DNA of 64,000 nt from Amycolatopsis lexingtonensis (GTDB taxonomy: Bacteria; Actinomycetota; Actinomycetes; Mycobacteriales; Pseudonocardiaceae): NCBI RefSeq assembly GCF_014873755.1, contig NZ_JADBEG010000001.1:7848501-7912500 (forward strand), given 5' to 3'. The translations under genes were made by a program, and so were the position numbers. Below are positions 39,055 to 47,595 of this stretch, one piece after another. Below the pieces are notes generated by a model, which saw only the letters and a list, made by a program, of their open reading frames with translations, ran no database searches and was not told the DNA's origin. Within the stretch, counting starts at the first letter, position 1. Each line of letters opens with the position of its first letter.

Positions 39055-40902
39055 ATGGAGCAGTTCGGGCCGTACAAGATCGAAGGCCTGCTCGGCCGAG
39101 GGGGAATGGGCGAGGTCCACCGCGCCTACGACACCGCGCACGACCGCGTCGTCGCGCTCAAGCTGCTGTCCGGCCCGAACGCGGGCGACGAGGCGTTCCG
39201 CGCGCGGTTCCGCCGCGAGTCGCAGATCGTCGCGCGGCTGCGCGAACCGCACGTGATCCCGATCCACGCCTACGGCGAGATCGACGGCCGGCTCTACCTC
39301 GACATGCGCCTGGTCGAAGGCAAGGACCTCAAGGAGTTGCTGGAGGACGGGCCGCTGTCGCCCGAGCGGGCGGCGGCGATCGTCGAGCAGGTCGCGGGCG
39401 CGCTCGACGCCGCCCACGAAGACGGCCTGGTGCACCGGGACGTCAAGCCGTCCAATGTGCTCGTCACGAGCGCCGATTTCGTGTACCTCGTGGACTTCGG
39501 CATCGCGCGGTCGATGACGGCGGAGGGGACCTCGATCACCGGTACCGGCAACGTGATCGGCACGCTCGACTACATGGCGCCGGAACGCTTCGGCGAGGCA
39601 CCGATCACCGGCCTGGTCGACGTCTACGCGCTCGCGTGCGTGTTCTTCGAGTGCGTCACCGGCCGCCGCCCGTTCCTGGGCGAGGGCGCGGCCGCGCAGA
39701 TGGGCGCGCACCTGACCGCGCCGCCGCCGGCGCCGTCGCAGGTGCGCCCGGGCCTGCCCGCCGCGCTGGACGCCGTGGTGGCACACGGGATGGCGAAGAA
39801 CCCGGCCGACCGCTACCCGACGGCGAAGGCGTTCGCGGACGCCGTCCGCGCGGCGCTGACCGCGCCGGCCCCCGCGATCCCGACGTGGCAGAAGACCCTG
39901 CCGGGCCCGGTCACCCCGCGGCCCACGCCGACCGCGCCACCCCCGACGTTGACCGGCCCGCCGACCGGGCTCGGGCACCCGGGGCCGCCGACCCCGACGG
40001 GCACTCCGGCGGTCGGCACCCAGGCCGGGCCGTACTCCGGGCCCTACCCCGGGCCGCCGACCCCGCCGGGCCAGCCCGCGGTGGCCGCCCCGTATCCCGG
40101 TCCGCCGACCGGCTCCTACCCTGGGCCGCCGACGGGCCCGCAGCCCGTCCGGTTCACCGGCCCGTCGGGCAAGGTGGCCCCGACCGGCCCGCCGAAGGCG
40201 CAACGCAACCGCTGGATCGCCCTGTGCGCCGCGCTGGCGGGTGTCGTCGTGGTCGCGCTGGTGATCACCTACGTGGTGACCAAGGACGACACCCATACGG
40301 CCGGCCCCGGCCCGAACACGCCGACGACCGTCTACTCGACGCCGCCGCCCACGACGTCCGAGACACCGGAGCCGACACCGTCCACTTCGGAATCGAAGGC
40401 CGCGCCCGACACCAAGCTGTTCGACGCGCTTCCCGCGGTCTACAAGCAGTACACCTGCGTGCCCGCCGCCGCGCCGCCCGGCACGGCCGCGGCGGCCGAG
40501 TGCACGGACTCGAACGTCGGCGACGTCCGGATCGGCAACGTGATGTTCCCGCAGCCGACCGGGGCGAAGTTCCTGCGCTTCCCGGACTCGGCGGCGATGG
40601 ACGCGTTCTTCCAGGACGTCGTGAAGACCCAGGGGCTCACCCGCAACGACGCCCAAGGCGCGTGCCGGCCGGACAAGTACCCGAAGATCTGGGGCACGTA
40701 CTACCGCGCGGAGGTCCCGAACCCGGTCCCGGGCGAGTACCTCACCTGTTTCCTCGGTGACCCGGCCCAGCTGGTGTGGACGGAGAAGAAGAACCTCGTG
40801 GCGGGCATCCTGCTCTCCACCAAGGTGACGACCAACGACGAGCTGGACAAGCTCTACCAGTGGTGGAACACCGAAGTCCTGTCGGAGATGCCGAAGAACT
40901 GA
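39055..40902 (+). CDS. Transmembrane Ser/Thr protein kinase with Cys-rich sensor
   Basis: A 615-residue receptor-like kinase. The kinase domain (about 8-275) has [41 protein letters not shown] and [13 protein letters not shown] Pro/Thr/Gly-rich juxtamembrane linker of about 110 residues carries repeats like PGPPTP. The membrane helix (about 389-410) is followed by a Pro/Thr linker and an outer domain of about 170 residues with four cysteines, likely two disulfides. No PASTA repeat is seen. ATG 39055 follows GGGGAG. It faces the ponA2-like gene across a shared terminator. Confidence 0.94.
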   Translation: MEQFGPYKIEGLLGRGGMGEVHRAYDTAHDRVVALKLLSGPNAGDEAFRARFRRESQIVARLREPHVIPIHAYGEIDGRLYLDMRLVEGKDLKELLEDGPLSPERAAAIVEQVAGALDAAHEDGLVHRDVKPSNVLVTSADFVYLVDFGIARSMTAEGTSITGTGNVIGTLDYMAPERFGEAPITGLVDVYALACVFFECVTGRRPFLGEGAAAQMGAHLTAPPPAPSQVRPGLPAALDAVVAHGMAKNPADRYPTAKAFADAVRAALTAPAPAIPTWQKTLPGPVTPRPTPTAPPPTLTGPPTGLGHPGPPTPTGTPAVGTQAGPYSGPYPGPPTPPGQPAVAAPYPGPPTGSYPGPPTGPQPVRFTGPSGKVAPTGPPKAQRNRWIALCAALAGVVVVALVITYVVTKDDTHTAGPGPNTPTTVYSTPPPTTSETPEPTPSTSESKAAPDTKLFDALPAVYKQYTCVPAAAPPGTAAAAECTDSNVGDVRIGNVMFPQPTGAKFLRFPDSAAMDAFFQDVVKTQGLTRNDAQGACRPDKYPKIWGTYYRAEVPNPVPGEYLTCFLGDPAQLVWTEKKNLVAGILLSTKVTTNDELDKLYQWWNTEVLSEMPKN

Positions 40903-40934
40903 AGAAGGGCCCGCGGTTTCCCGCGAGCCCTTCT
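40903..40934. terminator. Hairpin between kinase and penicillin-binding protein genes
   Basis: The 14-base arms 40903-40916 and 40921-40934 are complementary except for one position, around a TTTC loop. It starts at the kinase stop and ends 6 bases from the ponA2 stop. It probably ends both transcripts. Confidence 0.8.
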
Positions 40935-40940
40935 CCGGCG

Positions 40941-43115
40941 TTACCGGGCGCCGCCGCCCATGTACTGCGGGTCCGGTGGTGGTAGCTGCATGACCGGCTG
41001 GCTGGCGTCGAGGATGTTCTTCATCGCGCCGAACCACGTCCGCGCCGGGGCCTTGCCACCGAAGATGTTGCCGCCACCGCCGCAGACGCGGACGTTGCCC
41101 GGGCCGGCGTCGCAGATACCGCCCTGCCCGCCGCCGAACTTGAACGTCATCGCCGCGCCCGCGAGCTGCGGGGTGCCGCCGACGAACGCCGCCGAGACGT
41201 TGCCCTGCGTGGTGCCCGTCTTGCCGATGATCGGGCGGTTCCAGCCGACGTCGGCGGCGGCCTTGGCCGACGTGCCGCCCGGCTGGTCGTCCTTGCTCAT
41301 GCCGACGGCGAGGGTGTTCGCCAAGCCTTCGGGCACGGCCTGCTCGCACGGCGCTTCCTTGATCGGCACCGGCTTGCCGTTGCGGTCGGTCACCCCGGCG
41401 ATCGGGGTCGGCGGGCACCAGACCCCGCCGGAGAGGATCGTCGCGGCGACGTTGCCCATCTCCAGGCCGCTGACCGGGCTGAACCCGAGCGTGAACGCGC
41501 CGTAGCCCGGGCTGTTGCCGTTGGGCCCGTACGCCTCCGCCTGGCTCTGGTTCTTGCCCTTGACGTTCGGGTCCACCGGGCCACCGCCGGTGTTGCTCGC
41601 CATCGTGTCGCGCAGGCCGAGCCGCTTCGCCATGTCGATGGCGGGGCCGGTGCTGCCGAGCTTGTCCTCGAGCGCCACGAACGTGGTGTTCGGGGACGTC
41701 GCCAGCGCCGTCTGGAGCGTGGCGTTGGCGCCCACCCGGCTGTAGTCGCCCGCGTTGCCGACGCAGTACCAGTACGTGGCGGGTTTCCCGGTCGGCGTCG
41801 TGCTGCAGCCGCCCTTGCCGGTCGAGAACACGTGTGACGTGTAGGAGTCCGGCATGTCGACCGGCGAGTAGATCCCCGCGATGCCCTTGTCGAGGACGGC
41901 CGCCGACGTGAAGATCTTGAACGTCGACCCCGCGCCGCCGGTGTTGTAGACGCCCGCGGGCAGCGCGTACGTCGTCTGCCCGGCGTCCTGGTCCTGGCCG
42001 TAGTCGCGGTTCGCGGCGAGCGCCACCACCTCGTGCCGGTTCTTGCCCGGTCTGATCAGCGACAGCGTGTTCGCGACGTACTTCTGCGTCTTGTCGACCT
42101 GCGCCTCGGCCGAGACCTTCGCCTCGTGGTTGGCGCGCTCGTCCAGCGTGCTCTTGATCGTGTAGCCGCCGGTGTAGAGCTGGTCCTTCGTCATCCCGGA
42201 CTTGAGCAGGTAGTCCTCGACGTACTGGCAGAAGAACCCGGACTCCGGGCCGGCGCCGATGCAGTTGGCCGGCGGCTTCGCCGGGAAGTCCGGCACGACG
42301 CCCAGCGGCTCGCCCTTGAAGCGGTCGGCGTCGGCCTTCGCCAGCTTCTTGTTCTCGACCATCCGGTCGAGGACCAGGTTGCGGCGCGCGGTCGCCTTGT
42401 CCGCGTGCTTCCACGGGTCGTTGTTGATCGGGTTGTTCACCAGGCCGGCCAGCAGCGCGGCCTGCGGCACGGTCAGCTTCTCCGGCGTGGTGTTGAAGTA
42501 CGCGTGCGCGGCGGCGCCGATGCCGTAGATCTGCCGGGAGAACTCGACGATGTTGAGGTAGCCGGCGAGGATCTGCTGCTTGCTCAGCTTCGTCTCGAGC
42601 TGGATCGCGATCCGCGCTTCCTTGAGCTTGCGGGCGATCGACTGCTCCTGGGCCTTCTTCTGGCCGATCGGGTCGTTCCGGTAGACGACGTTGATCAGGT
42701 AGTTCTTGGTGTACTGCTGGGTCAGCGTGGAGGCGCCCTGGGTGTCCGCGCCGGTGCTGTTGCTGACGGCCGCGCGCAGCGTGCCCTGCCAGTCGACGCC
42801 GTGGTGGTCGTAGAACCGCTTGTCCTCGACCGAGACCAGGGCCCACTTCATGGCCTCGTTGATCTGGTCCGGCGTGATCGGCAGCCGGTACTGGTCGTAC
42901 AGCGTGGCGATCGGCTTCCCGGTGCTGTCGGTGACCGTCGTCACCAGCGGTGGGGGGATGTCGGCGAGGTCCGACGACGTCTTCTCCACCGTCTCGCTGG
43001 CCTGGTTCGACATGACACCGGCCGCCCCCACGACCGGGAAGAGCATGCCGGCGACGAGCACCCCGGCGAGCAGGCAGAGGCCGATGAGCTTGAACAAACC
43101 ATCCGCTTTTCGCAC
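40941..43115 (-). CDS. ponA2: Bifunctional penicillin-binding protein (PonA2 type)
   Basis: A 724-residue class A PBP. The membrane anchor lies at about 9-33. The GT51 glycosyltransferase has SVEDKRFYDHHGVD (catalytic Glu), QGASTLTQQYTKN and ARKLKEARIAIQLE. The transpeptidase has SxxK in GAGSTFKIFTS, TSPNT and the KTG motif in IIGKTGTTQGN. It polymerises and cross-links peptidoglycan outside the cell. The C-terminus is a short Pro/Gly tail, and the PASTA domain known from M. tuberculosis PonA2 is absent. It is divergent from whiB4 as in mycobacteria. It starts at GTG 43115. Confidence 0.94.
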   Translation of the reverse strand: MRKADGLFKLIGLCLLAGVLVAGMLFPVVGAAGVMSNQASETVEKTSSDLADIPPPLVTTVTDSTGKPIATLYDQYRLPITPDQINEAMKWALVSVEDKRFYDHHGVDWQGTLRAAVSNSTGADTQGASTLTQQYTKNYLINVVYRNDPIGQKKAQEQSIARKLKEARIAIQLETKLSKQQILAGYLNIVEFSRQIYGIGAAAHAYFNTTPEKLTVPQAALLAGLVNNPINNDPWKHADKATARRNLVLDRMVENKKLAKADADRFKGEPLGVVPDFPAKPPANCIGAGPESGFFCQYVEDYLLKSGMTKDQLYTGGYTIKSTLDERANHEAKVSAEAQVDKTQKYVANTLSLIRPGKNRHEVVALAANRDYGQDQDAGQTTYALPAGVYNTGGAGSTFKIFTSAAVLDKGIAGIYSPVDMPDSYTSHVFSTGKGGCSTTPTGKPATYWYCVGNAGDYSRVGANATLQTALATSPNTTFVALEDKLGSTGPAIDMAKRLGLRDTMASNTGGGPVDPNVKGKNQSQAEAYGPNGNSPGYGAFTLGFSPVSGLEMGNVAATILSGGVWCPPTPIAGVTDRNGKPVPIKEAPCEQAVPEGLANTLAVGMSKDDQPGGTSAKAAADVGWNRPIIGKTGTTQGNVSAAFVGGTPQLAGAAMTFKFGGGQGGICDAGPGNVRVCGGGGNIFGGKAPARTWFGAMKNILDASQPVMQLPPPDPQYMGGGAR

Positions 43116-43459
43116 GAGGGCCAGGCTACCCGGAACGAGTCAGGCGACGGTGACGCCCTGTCTCCGCAAGTGTGAATTCAGTGACAAAACCGACCCCCTT
43201 CAGTGACTTCTGGTAACGGAAGGCATTCTAGGTCTCGACGGGGGGAACCGAGGGCCCCTACAGTCCGTCAACGTCTCACGAAGAAAAGCCGACGGATGGA
43301 TCAACGCGAGTGGGAGCTCGCCTGCTCCGTTCGGCGGCACCGGCACCGGGGAGGTGCCCGGGTAACCGACGTGAGCTGAGGGAGACACGCTCGCGGGGGC
43401 AGGGAGCGCAGTGCCTTTCCCCGCTGGTGCGTCGATCACCAGGGTAGGGAGCTGGGGGT
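43116..43459. promoter_or_regulatory. Divergent ponA2/whiB4 control region
   Basis: 344 bp with no convincing ORF. TTCAGTGAC occurs twice (43177-43185 and 43199-43207), 22 bp apart on the same face of the helix. TGTGA-N6-TGACA at 43171-43186 is a one-mismatch relative of a Crp/GlxR site and overlaps the first copy. The promoters themselves cannot be assigned with confidence. Confidence 0.4.
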
Positions 43460-43756
43460 ATGGAAACCAACCAGTCGAGCTGGCGAATCAACGCGTCCTG
43501 CCGGGACGCCGATCCGGACGGCCTGTTCGTCCGGGGTGCCGAGCAGAACCGGGCCAAGGCCGTGTGCCTTGGCTGCCCGGTCCGCACGGAATGCCTCGCC
43601 GAAGCACTCGACGGCCGCATCAACTTCGGGGTCTGGGGTGGCATGACCGAACGGGAACGGCGGGCGTTGCTGCGCCGCCGCCCCGACGTGGAGAGCTGGG
43701 CGGACCTGCTCGAAGCGGCCAAGCGCGACGCGGAAGAGCGGGTCGAAGTCGGCTGA
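43460..43756 (+). CDS. whiB4: WhiB-family iron-sulfur regulator (WhiB4-like)
   Basis: A 98-residue protein. Four cluster-binding cysteines (Cys14, 36, 39, 45) sit in the pattern C-x21-C-x2-C-x5-C, followed by the turn GVWGGMTERERRALLRRRP with its basic DNA-contact tail. The C-terminus is acidic and helical. WhiB proteins bind a [4Fe-4S] cluster and sense redox or NO; WhiB4 controls oxidative-stress and antibiotic-tolerance genes in M. tuberculosis. The symbol rests on order: between ponA2 and the ArsA pair, as Rv3681c. ATG 43460 is well placed. Confidence 0.9.
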   Translation: METNQSSWRINASCRDADPDGLFVRGAEQNRAKAVCLGCPVRTECLAEALDGRINFGVWGGMTERERRALLRRRPDVESWADLLEAAKRDAEERVEVG

Positions 43757-43767
43757 CGACGCCGTCG

Positions 43768-43814
43768 CTTTCACGTGAAAGCTCCGCACCCAGGTGGTCG
43801 CTTTCACGTGAAAG
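43768..43814. repeat. Paired CTTTCACGTGAAAG palindromes, locus 3
   Basis: Cores at 43768-43781 and 43801-43814 are 33 bp apart. The sequence between them resembles that of locus 1 (CTCCGCACCCAGGTGGTCG against CTACGCCCCAGGTGGGCG). It again lies between convergent genes. Confidence 0.9.
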
Positions 43815-43821
43815 TGCCGCG

Positions 43822-44931
43822 TCAGCCGGCGAGCTTCACGCCGATGTCGCGCAGGCCGTCCAGGTCGTGCACGTCACCGGCGAGCGCGGGCACCCGGGCC
43901 AGCGCCACCTCGGGGTGCGCCCGGGTGAACCGCGCGAGCAGCCGCTCCTCGCGGGCCGCCAGGTCGACGCGGTCCGCGTGCAGCCGCAGCACCGCCTCGG
44001 CCAGCGGCGCGTTCTGCAGCGTCTCGGCCGCGGCCAGCGCCTCCGCGCCCGACAGCTTCGCGAGCACCGGGTGCGTGCGGTTCGCGATCAGCCCGGCCAG
44101 CGGCATCGACTCCGACGACAGCCGCTCCACGAAGTAGGACGCCTCGCGCAGCGCGTCCGGCTCCGGCGCGGCCACCACGAGGAACGACGTCCCGGACGAG
44201 CGCAGGAGCTCCGCTGTCTTGCGCGCGCGCTCGCGGAAGCCGCCGAACATGCTGTCGAAGGCCTGCATGAACGCCGACGCGTCGGTCAGCAGCTGGCCGC
44301 CGATGATCGTCGACACCGCTTTCGCGAACATCGAGAACCCGGCGTTGACGACCTTGCGCAGGCCCCAGCCGCCGGCCTTCGCCGGGCCGGTCAGCAGGCG
44401 GATCATCCGGCCGTCCAAAGCGGACGACAGCCGCGTCGGCGCGTCCAGGAAGTCCAAAGCGGACCGGCTCGGCGGGGTGTCCACGATGATCAGGTCCCAG
44501 TCGCCGGTCGCCGCGAGCTGGCCCAGCTTCTCCATCGCCATGTACTCCTGTGTGCCGGAGAACGACGTGGAAATGGTCTGGTAGAAGGGGTTCTTCAGCA
44601 GCTGCTCGGCGCGTTCCGGGCCGGCGTGCACGCGCACCATGTCGTCGAAGGTGCGGCGCATGTCGAGCATCATCGCCCACAGCTCGCCCTTGGGCTCGAA
44701 CCCTTCGACCTGCACCTGCTTCGGGTGGTTGCCGAGTTCGCGCAAGCCGAGCGCCTGCGCCAGCCGCCGCGCCGGGTCGATGGTCAGCACCACCGTCTGG
44801 CGGCCGCGCTCGGCCGCGCGCAGCGCCAGCGCCGCGGCCGTGGTGGTCTTGCCGACGCCGCCGGAGCCGCAGCAGACGATCACGCGGCTTTCCGGGTCGT
44901 CCAGCATCGCGTCGATGTCGATGGTCGTCAC
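43822..44931 (-). CDS. ArsA/GET3-family ATPase, second of a pair
   Basis: A 369-residue protein. The deviant Walker A is [20 protein letters not shown] near residue 22, switch II is [16 protein letters not shown] and the A-loop-like ending is [12 protein letters not shown]. It corresponds in order to Rv3679/Rv3680, ATPases that form a complex in mycobacteria and are reported to bind ATP and affect wall or glycerol stress. No arsenic genes are near, so arsenite export is unlikely. GTG 44931 overlaps the stop of the first ATPase (GTGA). Confidence 0.9.
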   Translation of the reverse strand: MTTIDIDAMLDDPESRVIVCCGSGGVGKTTTAAALALRAAERGRQTVVLTIDPARRLAQALGLRELGNHPKQVQVEGFEPKGELWAMMLDMRRTFDDMVRVHAGPERAEQLLKNPFYQTISTSFSGTQEYMAMEKLGQLAATGDWDLIIVDTPPSRSALDFLDAPTRLSSALDGRMIRLLTGPAKAGGWGLRKVVNAGFSMFAKAVSTIIGGQLLTDASAFMQAFDSMFGGFRERARKTAELLRSSGTSFLVVAAPEPDALREASYFVERLSSESMPLAGLIANRTHPVLAKLSGAEALAAAETLQNAPLAEAVLRLHADRVDLAAREERLLARFTRAHPEVALARVPALAGDVHDLDGLRDIGVKLAG

Positions 44932-45935
44932 AACCGCACCCCCTGGTCGGTCAGGGCCTCGGCCAGGTCGTAGAGGGCCGCGACGTCGACGCCGTCGGTC
45001 AGGTCCGGCAGTTCGAGCGTGGGCAGGTCGGCCTCGGCGAGCTGCTCCCGCGCCCGCTGCTCGGCGGCGACCCGCACGGCGTGCTCGACGGTCTCGTCGA
45101 CCAGCGCCTCCAGCGTCTCCTGCGGCAGCTTCAGCCCGGCCGACGCGAGCCCGTCGCGGACGCGGGAAGCGTCGACGCGCCCGTCCGCGGCGGCGGTCAC
45201 CGAGCGGGCCGGCAGCCGCGGCGGCCGGACCCGGTTGACGAGCACCGCGCCCGGGCGCAGGTCGGCGCCGTCCAGTTCGGCCACGGCCTCGACGGTCTCG
45301 CGGACCGGCATCTCCTCCAGCAGCGTGGCGAGGTGGATCACGGTCTCGCCGGAGTGCAGCAGCCGCACGACGCCCTCGGCCTGGCCGCGGATCGGGCCGG
45401 TCTTCGCGAGGTCGGTCAGTGCCTTGGTGACGTCGAGGAACTTGACGACCCGGCCGGTCGGCGGCGAGTCGACGACGACGGCGTCGTAGGTGTGCCGCCC
45501 GTCGGACTCGGTGCGCCCGACGCACTCCTTGATCTTCCCGGTGAGCAGGACGTCCCGCAGGCCCGGCGCGAGCGTGGTCGCGAACTCGATCGCGCCCATC
45601 CGCCGCAGCGTCCGGCCGGCGAAGCCCAGGTTGTAGAACATTTCGAAGTACTCGAGCAGCGCGGCTTCGACGTCGACGTGCAGCGCGCGCAGCTCGCCCC
45701 CGCCGGGCACGGCGGCGATGCGCTGCTCGGCGTAGGGCAGCGGCTCGGTGTCGAAGAGCTGGGCGATGCCCTGGCGCCCCTCGACCTCGATGAGCAGCAC
45801 GCGGCGGCCTTCGCGGGCGAGCGCGAGGCCGAGCGCGGCGGCCAGCGTCGTCTTGCCGGTCCCGCCCTTGCCGGTGACGAAGTGCAGCCGGGCGCGGGCA
45901 AGCTCGTCGGTCCAGCCGGCATGGGAAGTGGTCAC
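44928..45935 (-). CDS. ArsA/GET3-family ATPase, first of a pair
   Basis: A 335-residue protein. The P-loop [20 protein letters not shown] is near residue 20 and [19 protein letters not shown] follows. Switch-type [16 protein letters not shown] is near 155. A long helical insert comes before a short C-terminal end. The two ATPases share the fold but differ in the inserts, so a heteromeric complex is likely, as proposed for mycobacteria. It starts at GTG 45935. It is the first of the pair and lies 21 bases downstream (leftward) of a small membrane gene. Confidence 0.9.
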   Translation of the reverse strand: MTTSHAGWTDELARARLHFVTGKGGTGKTTLAAALGLALAREGRRVLLIEVEGRQGIAQLFDTEPLPYAEQRIAAVPGGGELRALHVDVEAALLEYFEMFYNLGFAGRTLRRMGAIEFATTLAPGLRDVLLTGKIKECVGRTESDGRHTYDAVVVDSPPTGRVVKFLDVTKALTDLAKTGPIRGQAEGVVRLLHSGETVIHLATLLEEMPVRETVEAVAELDGADLRPGAVLVNRVRPPRLPARSVTAAADGRVDASRVRDGLASAGLKLPQETLEALVDETVEHAVRVAAEQRAREQLAEADLPTLELPDLTDGVDVAALYDLAEALTDQGVRL

Positions 45936-45956
45936 TTCTTCACCCTAAATCAGCTC

Positions 45957-46205
45957 TCAGCTGGCCAGCAGCATGACGCTGACCGCAGCGGCGACCGCCG
46001 CGACCAGTGCCCAGGCCACGGCGCCGGGCAGCACCGTGAGGGTGAGCACGCCCACCACGACCAGCAGCGTGAAGGTGATCACCCCGCCGAGGGCGACCTG
46101 GCCCGAGCTCTGCGTCCGGTCGCGCACCTTCGCCATCACGACGAGCACCAGGGGCAGTCCGGCCGCCGCGAGCAGCGCCGTCGCGATCACGCGCCAGGTA
46201 TCCAC
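45957..46205 (-). CDS. Small membrane protein
   Basis: An 82-residue protein with three hydrophobic segments (about 6-24, 38-58 and 62-80) and a short basic loop AKVRDRTQSSGQ. No motif is recognised. GTG 46205 starts the frame. It is on the same strand as the two ATPase genes and immediately before them, so it may be part of that operon and anchor them. It is divergent from the DUF4177-type gene. Confidence 0.65.
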   Translation of the reverse strand: MDTWRVIATALLAAAGLPLVLVVMAKVRDRTQSSGQVALGGVITFTLLVVVGVLTLTVLPGAVAWALVAAVAAAVSVMLLAS

Positions 46206-46310
46206 GGGCCAACGCTAGCGGCGTGAGATGAACCACACTCCGGCGCGTCGCGAGCCGAAACACGGCGGTGGCCCCCGGCGCACTTGCCCGCTTGGTTACG
46301 CTCCCGATCC

Positions 46311-46472
46311 ATGAGCGCCACCAAGTGGGAGTACGCGACCGTCCCTCTGCTGATCCACGCCACGAAGCAGATCCTCGACCAGTGGGGCGAGGACGGCTGG
46401 GAGCTGGTCACCGTGCTGCCGAACCCGACGGGCGAGCAGCACGTCGCGTACCTCAAGCGTCCGAAGGGCTGA
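46311..46472 (+). CDS. DUF4177-type small protein (Rv3678A-like)
   Basis: A 53-residue protein. The pattern KWEYATVPLL, then QWGEDGWELVTVLP and a basic end (LKRPKG), is the compact beta-alpha-beta fold of DUF4177. Function is unknown across the family. Position before the RidA gene matches the mycobacterial block. ATG 46311 is chosen over an upstream in-frame ATG. The next gene starts 5 bases after its stop, so they are one transcript. Confidence 0.75.
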   Translation: MSATKWEYATVPLLIHATKQILDQWGEDGWELVTVLPNPTGEQHVAYLKRPKG

Positions 46473-46477
46473 TCCGC

Positions 46478-46933
46478 GTGAGCTGGAGCGAACGGCTGAA
46501 GGAACTCGGCATCGAGCTGCCCGGCGTGGCCGCTCCGCTGGCCGCCTACGTGCCCGCCGTCCAGAGCGGGAAGCACGTCTACACCTCGGGCCAGCTGCCC
46601 TTCGTCGACGGCGTGCTCGCCGCGACCGGCAAGGTCGGCGCGGAGATCAGCCCCGAAGAGGCGAAGGGGCACGCCCGCACGTCGGCGCTCAACGCGCTCG
46701 CGGCCGTGCACGCGCTGGTCGGCATTGACAACGTCGCGAGGATCGTCAAGGTTGTCGGCTTCGTGGCTTCCGCGGAGGGCTTCACCGGTCAGCCCGCGGT
46801 CGTCAACGGCGCGTCCGAGCTGCTCGGCGAGGTCTTCGGCGACGCGGGCATCCACGCCCGCTCGGCCGTCGGCGTCGCGGAGCTGCCCATCGGCTCGCCG
46901 GTGGAGGTCGAACTGATCGTGGAGGTGCAGTGA
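46478..46933 (+). CDS. RidA/YjgF-family protein (Rv3678c-like)
   Basis: A 151-residue protein. It opens SWSERLKELGIELPGVAAPL, a longer N-terminus than enteric RidA. The fold motifs are YTSGQLPFVDG, QPAVVNGASELLGEVFGDA and the late HARSAVGVAELPIGSPVEVE, where the catalytic arginine of RidA is expected (the R of HARSAVG). Family members hydrolyse reactive enamine/imine intermediates from amino-acid catabolism. GTG 46478 is the start. Its TGA overlaps the next ATG by one base (TGATG). Confidence 0.9.
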   Translation: MSWSERLKELGIELPGVAAPLAAYVPAVQSGKHVYTSGQLPFVDGVLAATGKVGAEISPEEAKGHARTSALNALAAVHALVGIDNVARIVKVVGFVASAEGFTGQPAVVNGASELLGEVFGDAGIHARSAVGVAELPIGSPVEVELIVEVQ

Positions 46934-47559
46934 TGGACCCGGACATCGAGCAGTCCACCCACGAGCTGCTGCTCCGGCTGGCCGGGCGGCTGCCCGACCA
47001 GCTGCTGTGGCGGTTCCGCGACTGGCTCGGCGAGGGCGCGATGGGCACCCTCGCCCGGACCCTGCCGAGGTCTTTGCTTAAGCACAGGATCGACCTCGAC
47101 CAGACGGAGTACCGGCTGCTCGTGGCCGGTCTCATCCCGCACGGCGCGGACTGGCACCAGGTCAGTTCGACGCTGGGGGTAGACGACGTCACCGAGAACC
47201 GGTACACATTCACGTCGAGTGCGCCCGAATGGGTTAACTCGGTCGACTCCGTGTCCGTGTTGATCCACGCAACGTTGCGGGGACGCCCGGATGTGGGGGA
47301 AGTGCGGCAGAGCTGGCGACACGTCGGTGTGGTCGGGCAGGGAACCGCCAAGCGCGTCCTGCTGATCACCGCGCAGGCGGGTTTGCCGAGGTTGACCGGC
47401 GAGCTGCAGCGGGTGCTGCGGGTCTTGGGCGACGAAGAGCCCAGCGTCGAAGTCATCCCGCCGCGTTTCGACCTGCCGGGGTACCACCGGGCCGCGCTGG
47501 CCGACTCAGAGCTGGTCTGCGTGGGCGCGGTGGCGGGGAACCGGCTAGTAGCCGCATAA
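46933..47559 (+). CDS. Unknown protein, member 1 of a tandem related pair
   Basis: A 208-residue protein. A helical region of about 60 residues (STHELLLRLAGRLPDQLLWR then FRDWLGEGAM) leads to LVAGLIP. A mixed region follows with VRQSWRHVGVVGQG, KRVLLITAQAG, SVEVIPPRFDLPGYHRAAL. The same succession appears in the next gene. No named domain is recognised. It is coupled to the RidA gene (TGATG) but is not part of the mycobacterial block as I know it. Confidence 0.7.
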   Translation: MDPDIEQSTHELLLRLAGRLPDQLLWRFRDWLGEGAMGTLARTLPRSLLKHRIDLDQTEYRLLVAGLIPHGADWHQVSSTLGVDDVTENRYTFTSSAPEWVNSVDSVSVLIHATLRGRPDVGEVRQSWRHVGVVGQGTAKRVLLITAQAGLPRLTGELQRVLRVLGDEEPSVEVIPPRFDLPGYHRAALADSELVCVGAVAGNRLVAA

Positions 47560-47595
47560 CGCTCGCCCGCCAGCGAGCTGGGAGGGAGCAAGGCA

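Noticed and set aside
38956..42846. 1296-codon open frame crossing ponA2 and the kinase gene
   Set aside because: Its sequence is low-complexity Arg/Gly/Ala-rich, as expected for a shadow frame in high-GC DNA. The true genes in this interval have clear motifs.
43822..45935. ArsA pair as arsenite exporters
   Set aside because: No ArsB, ArsC or ArsR genes nearby, and gene order matches the Rv3679/Rv3680 ATPases of mycobacteria.
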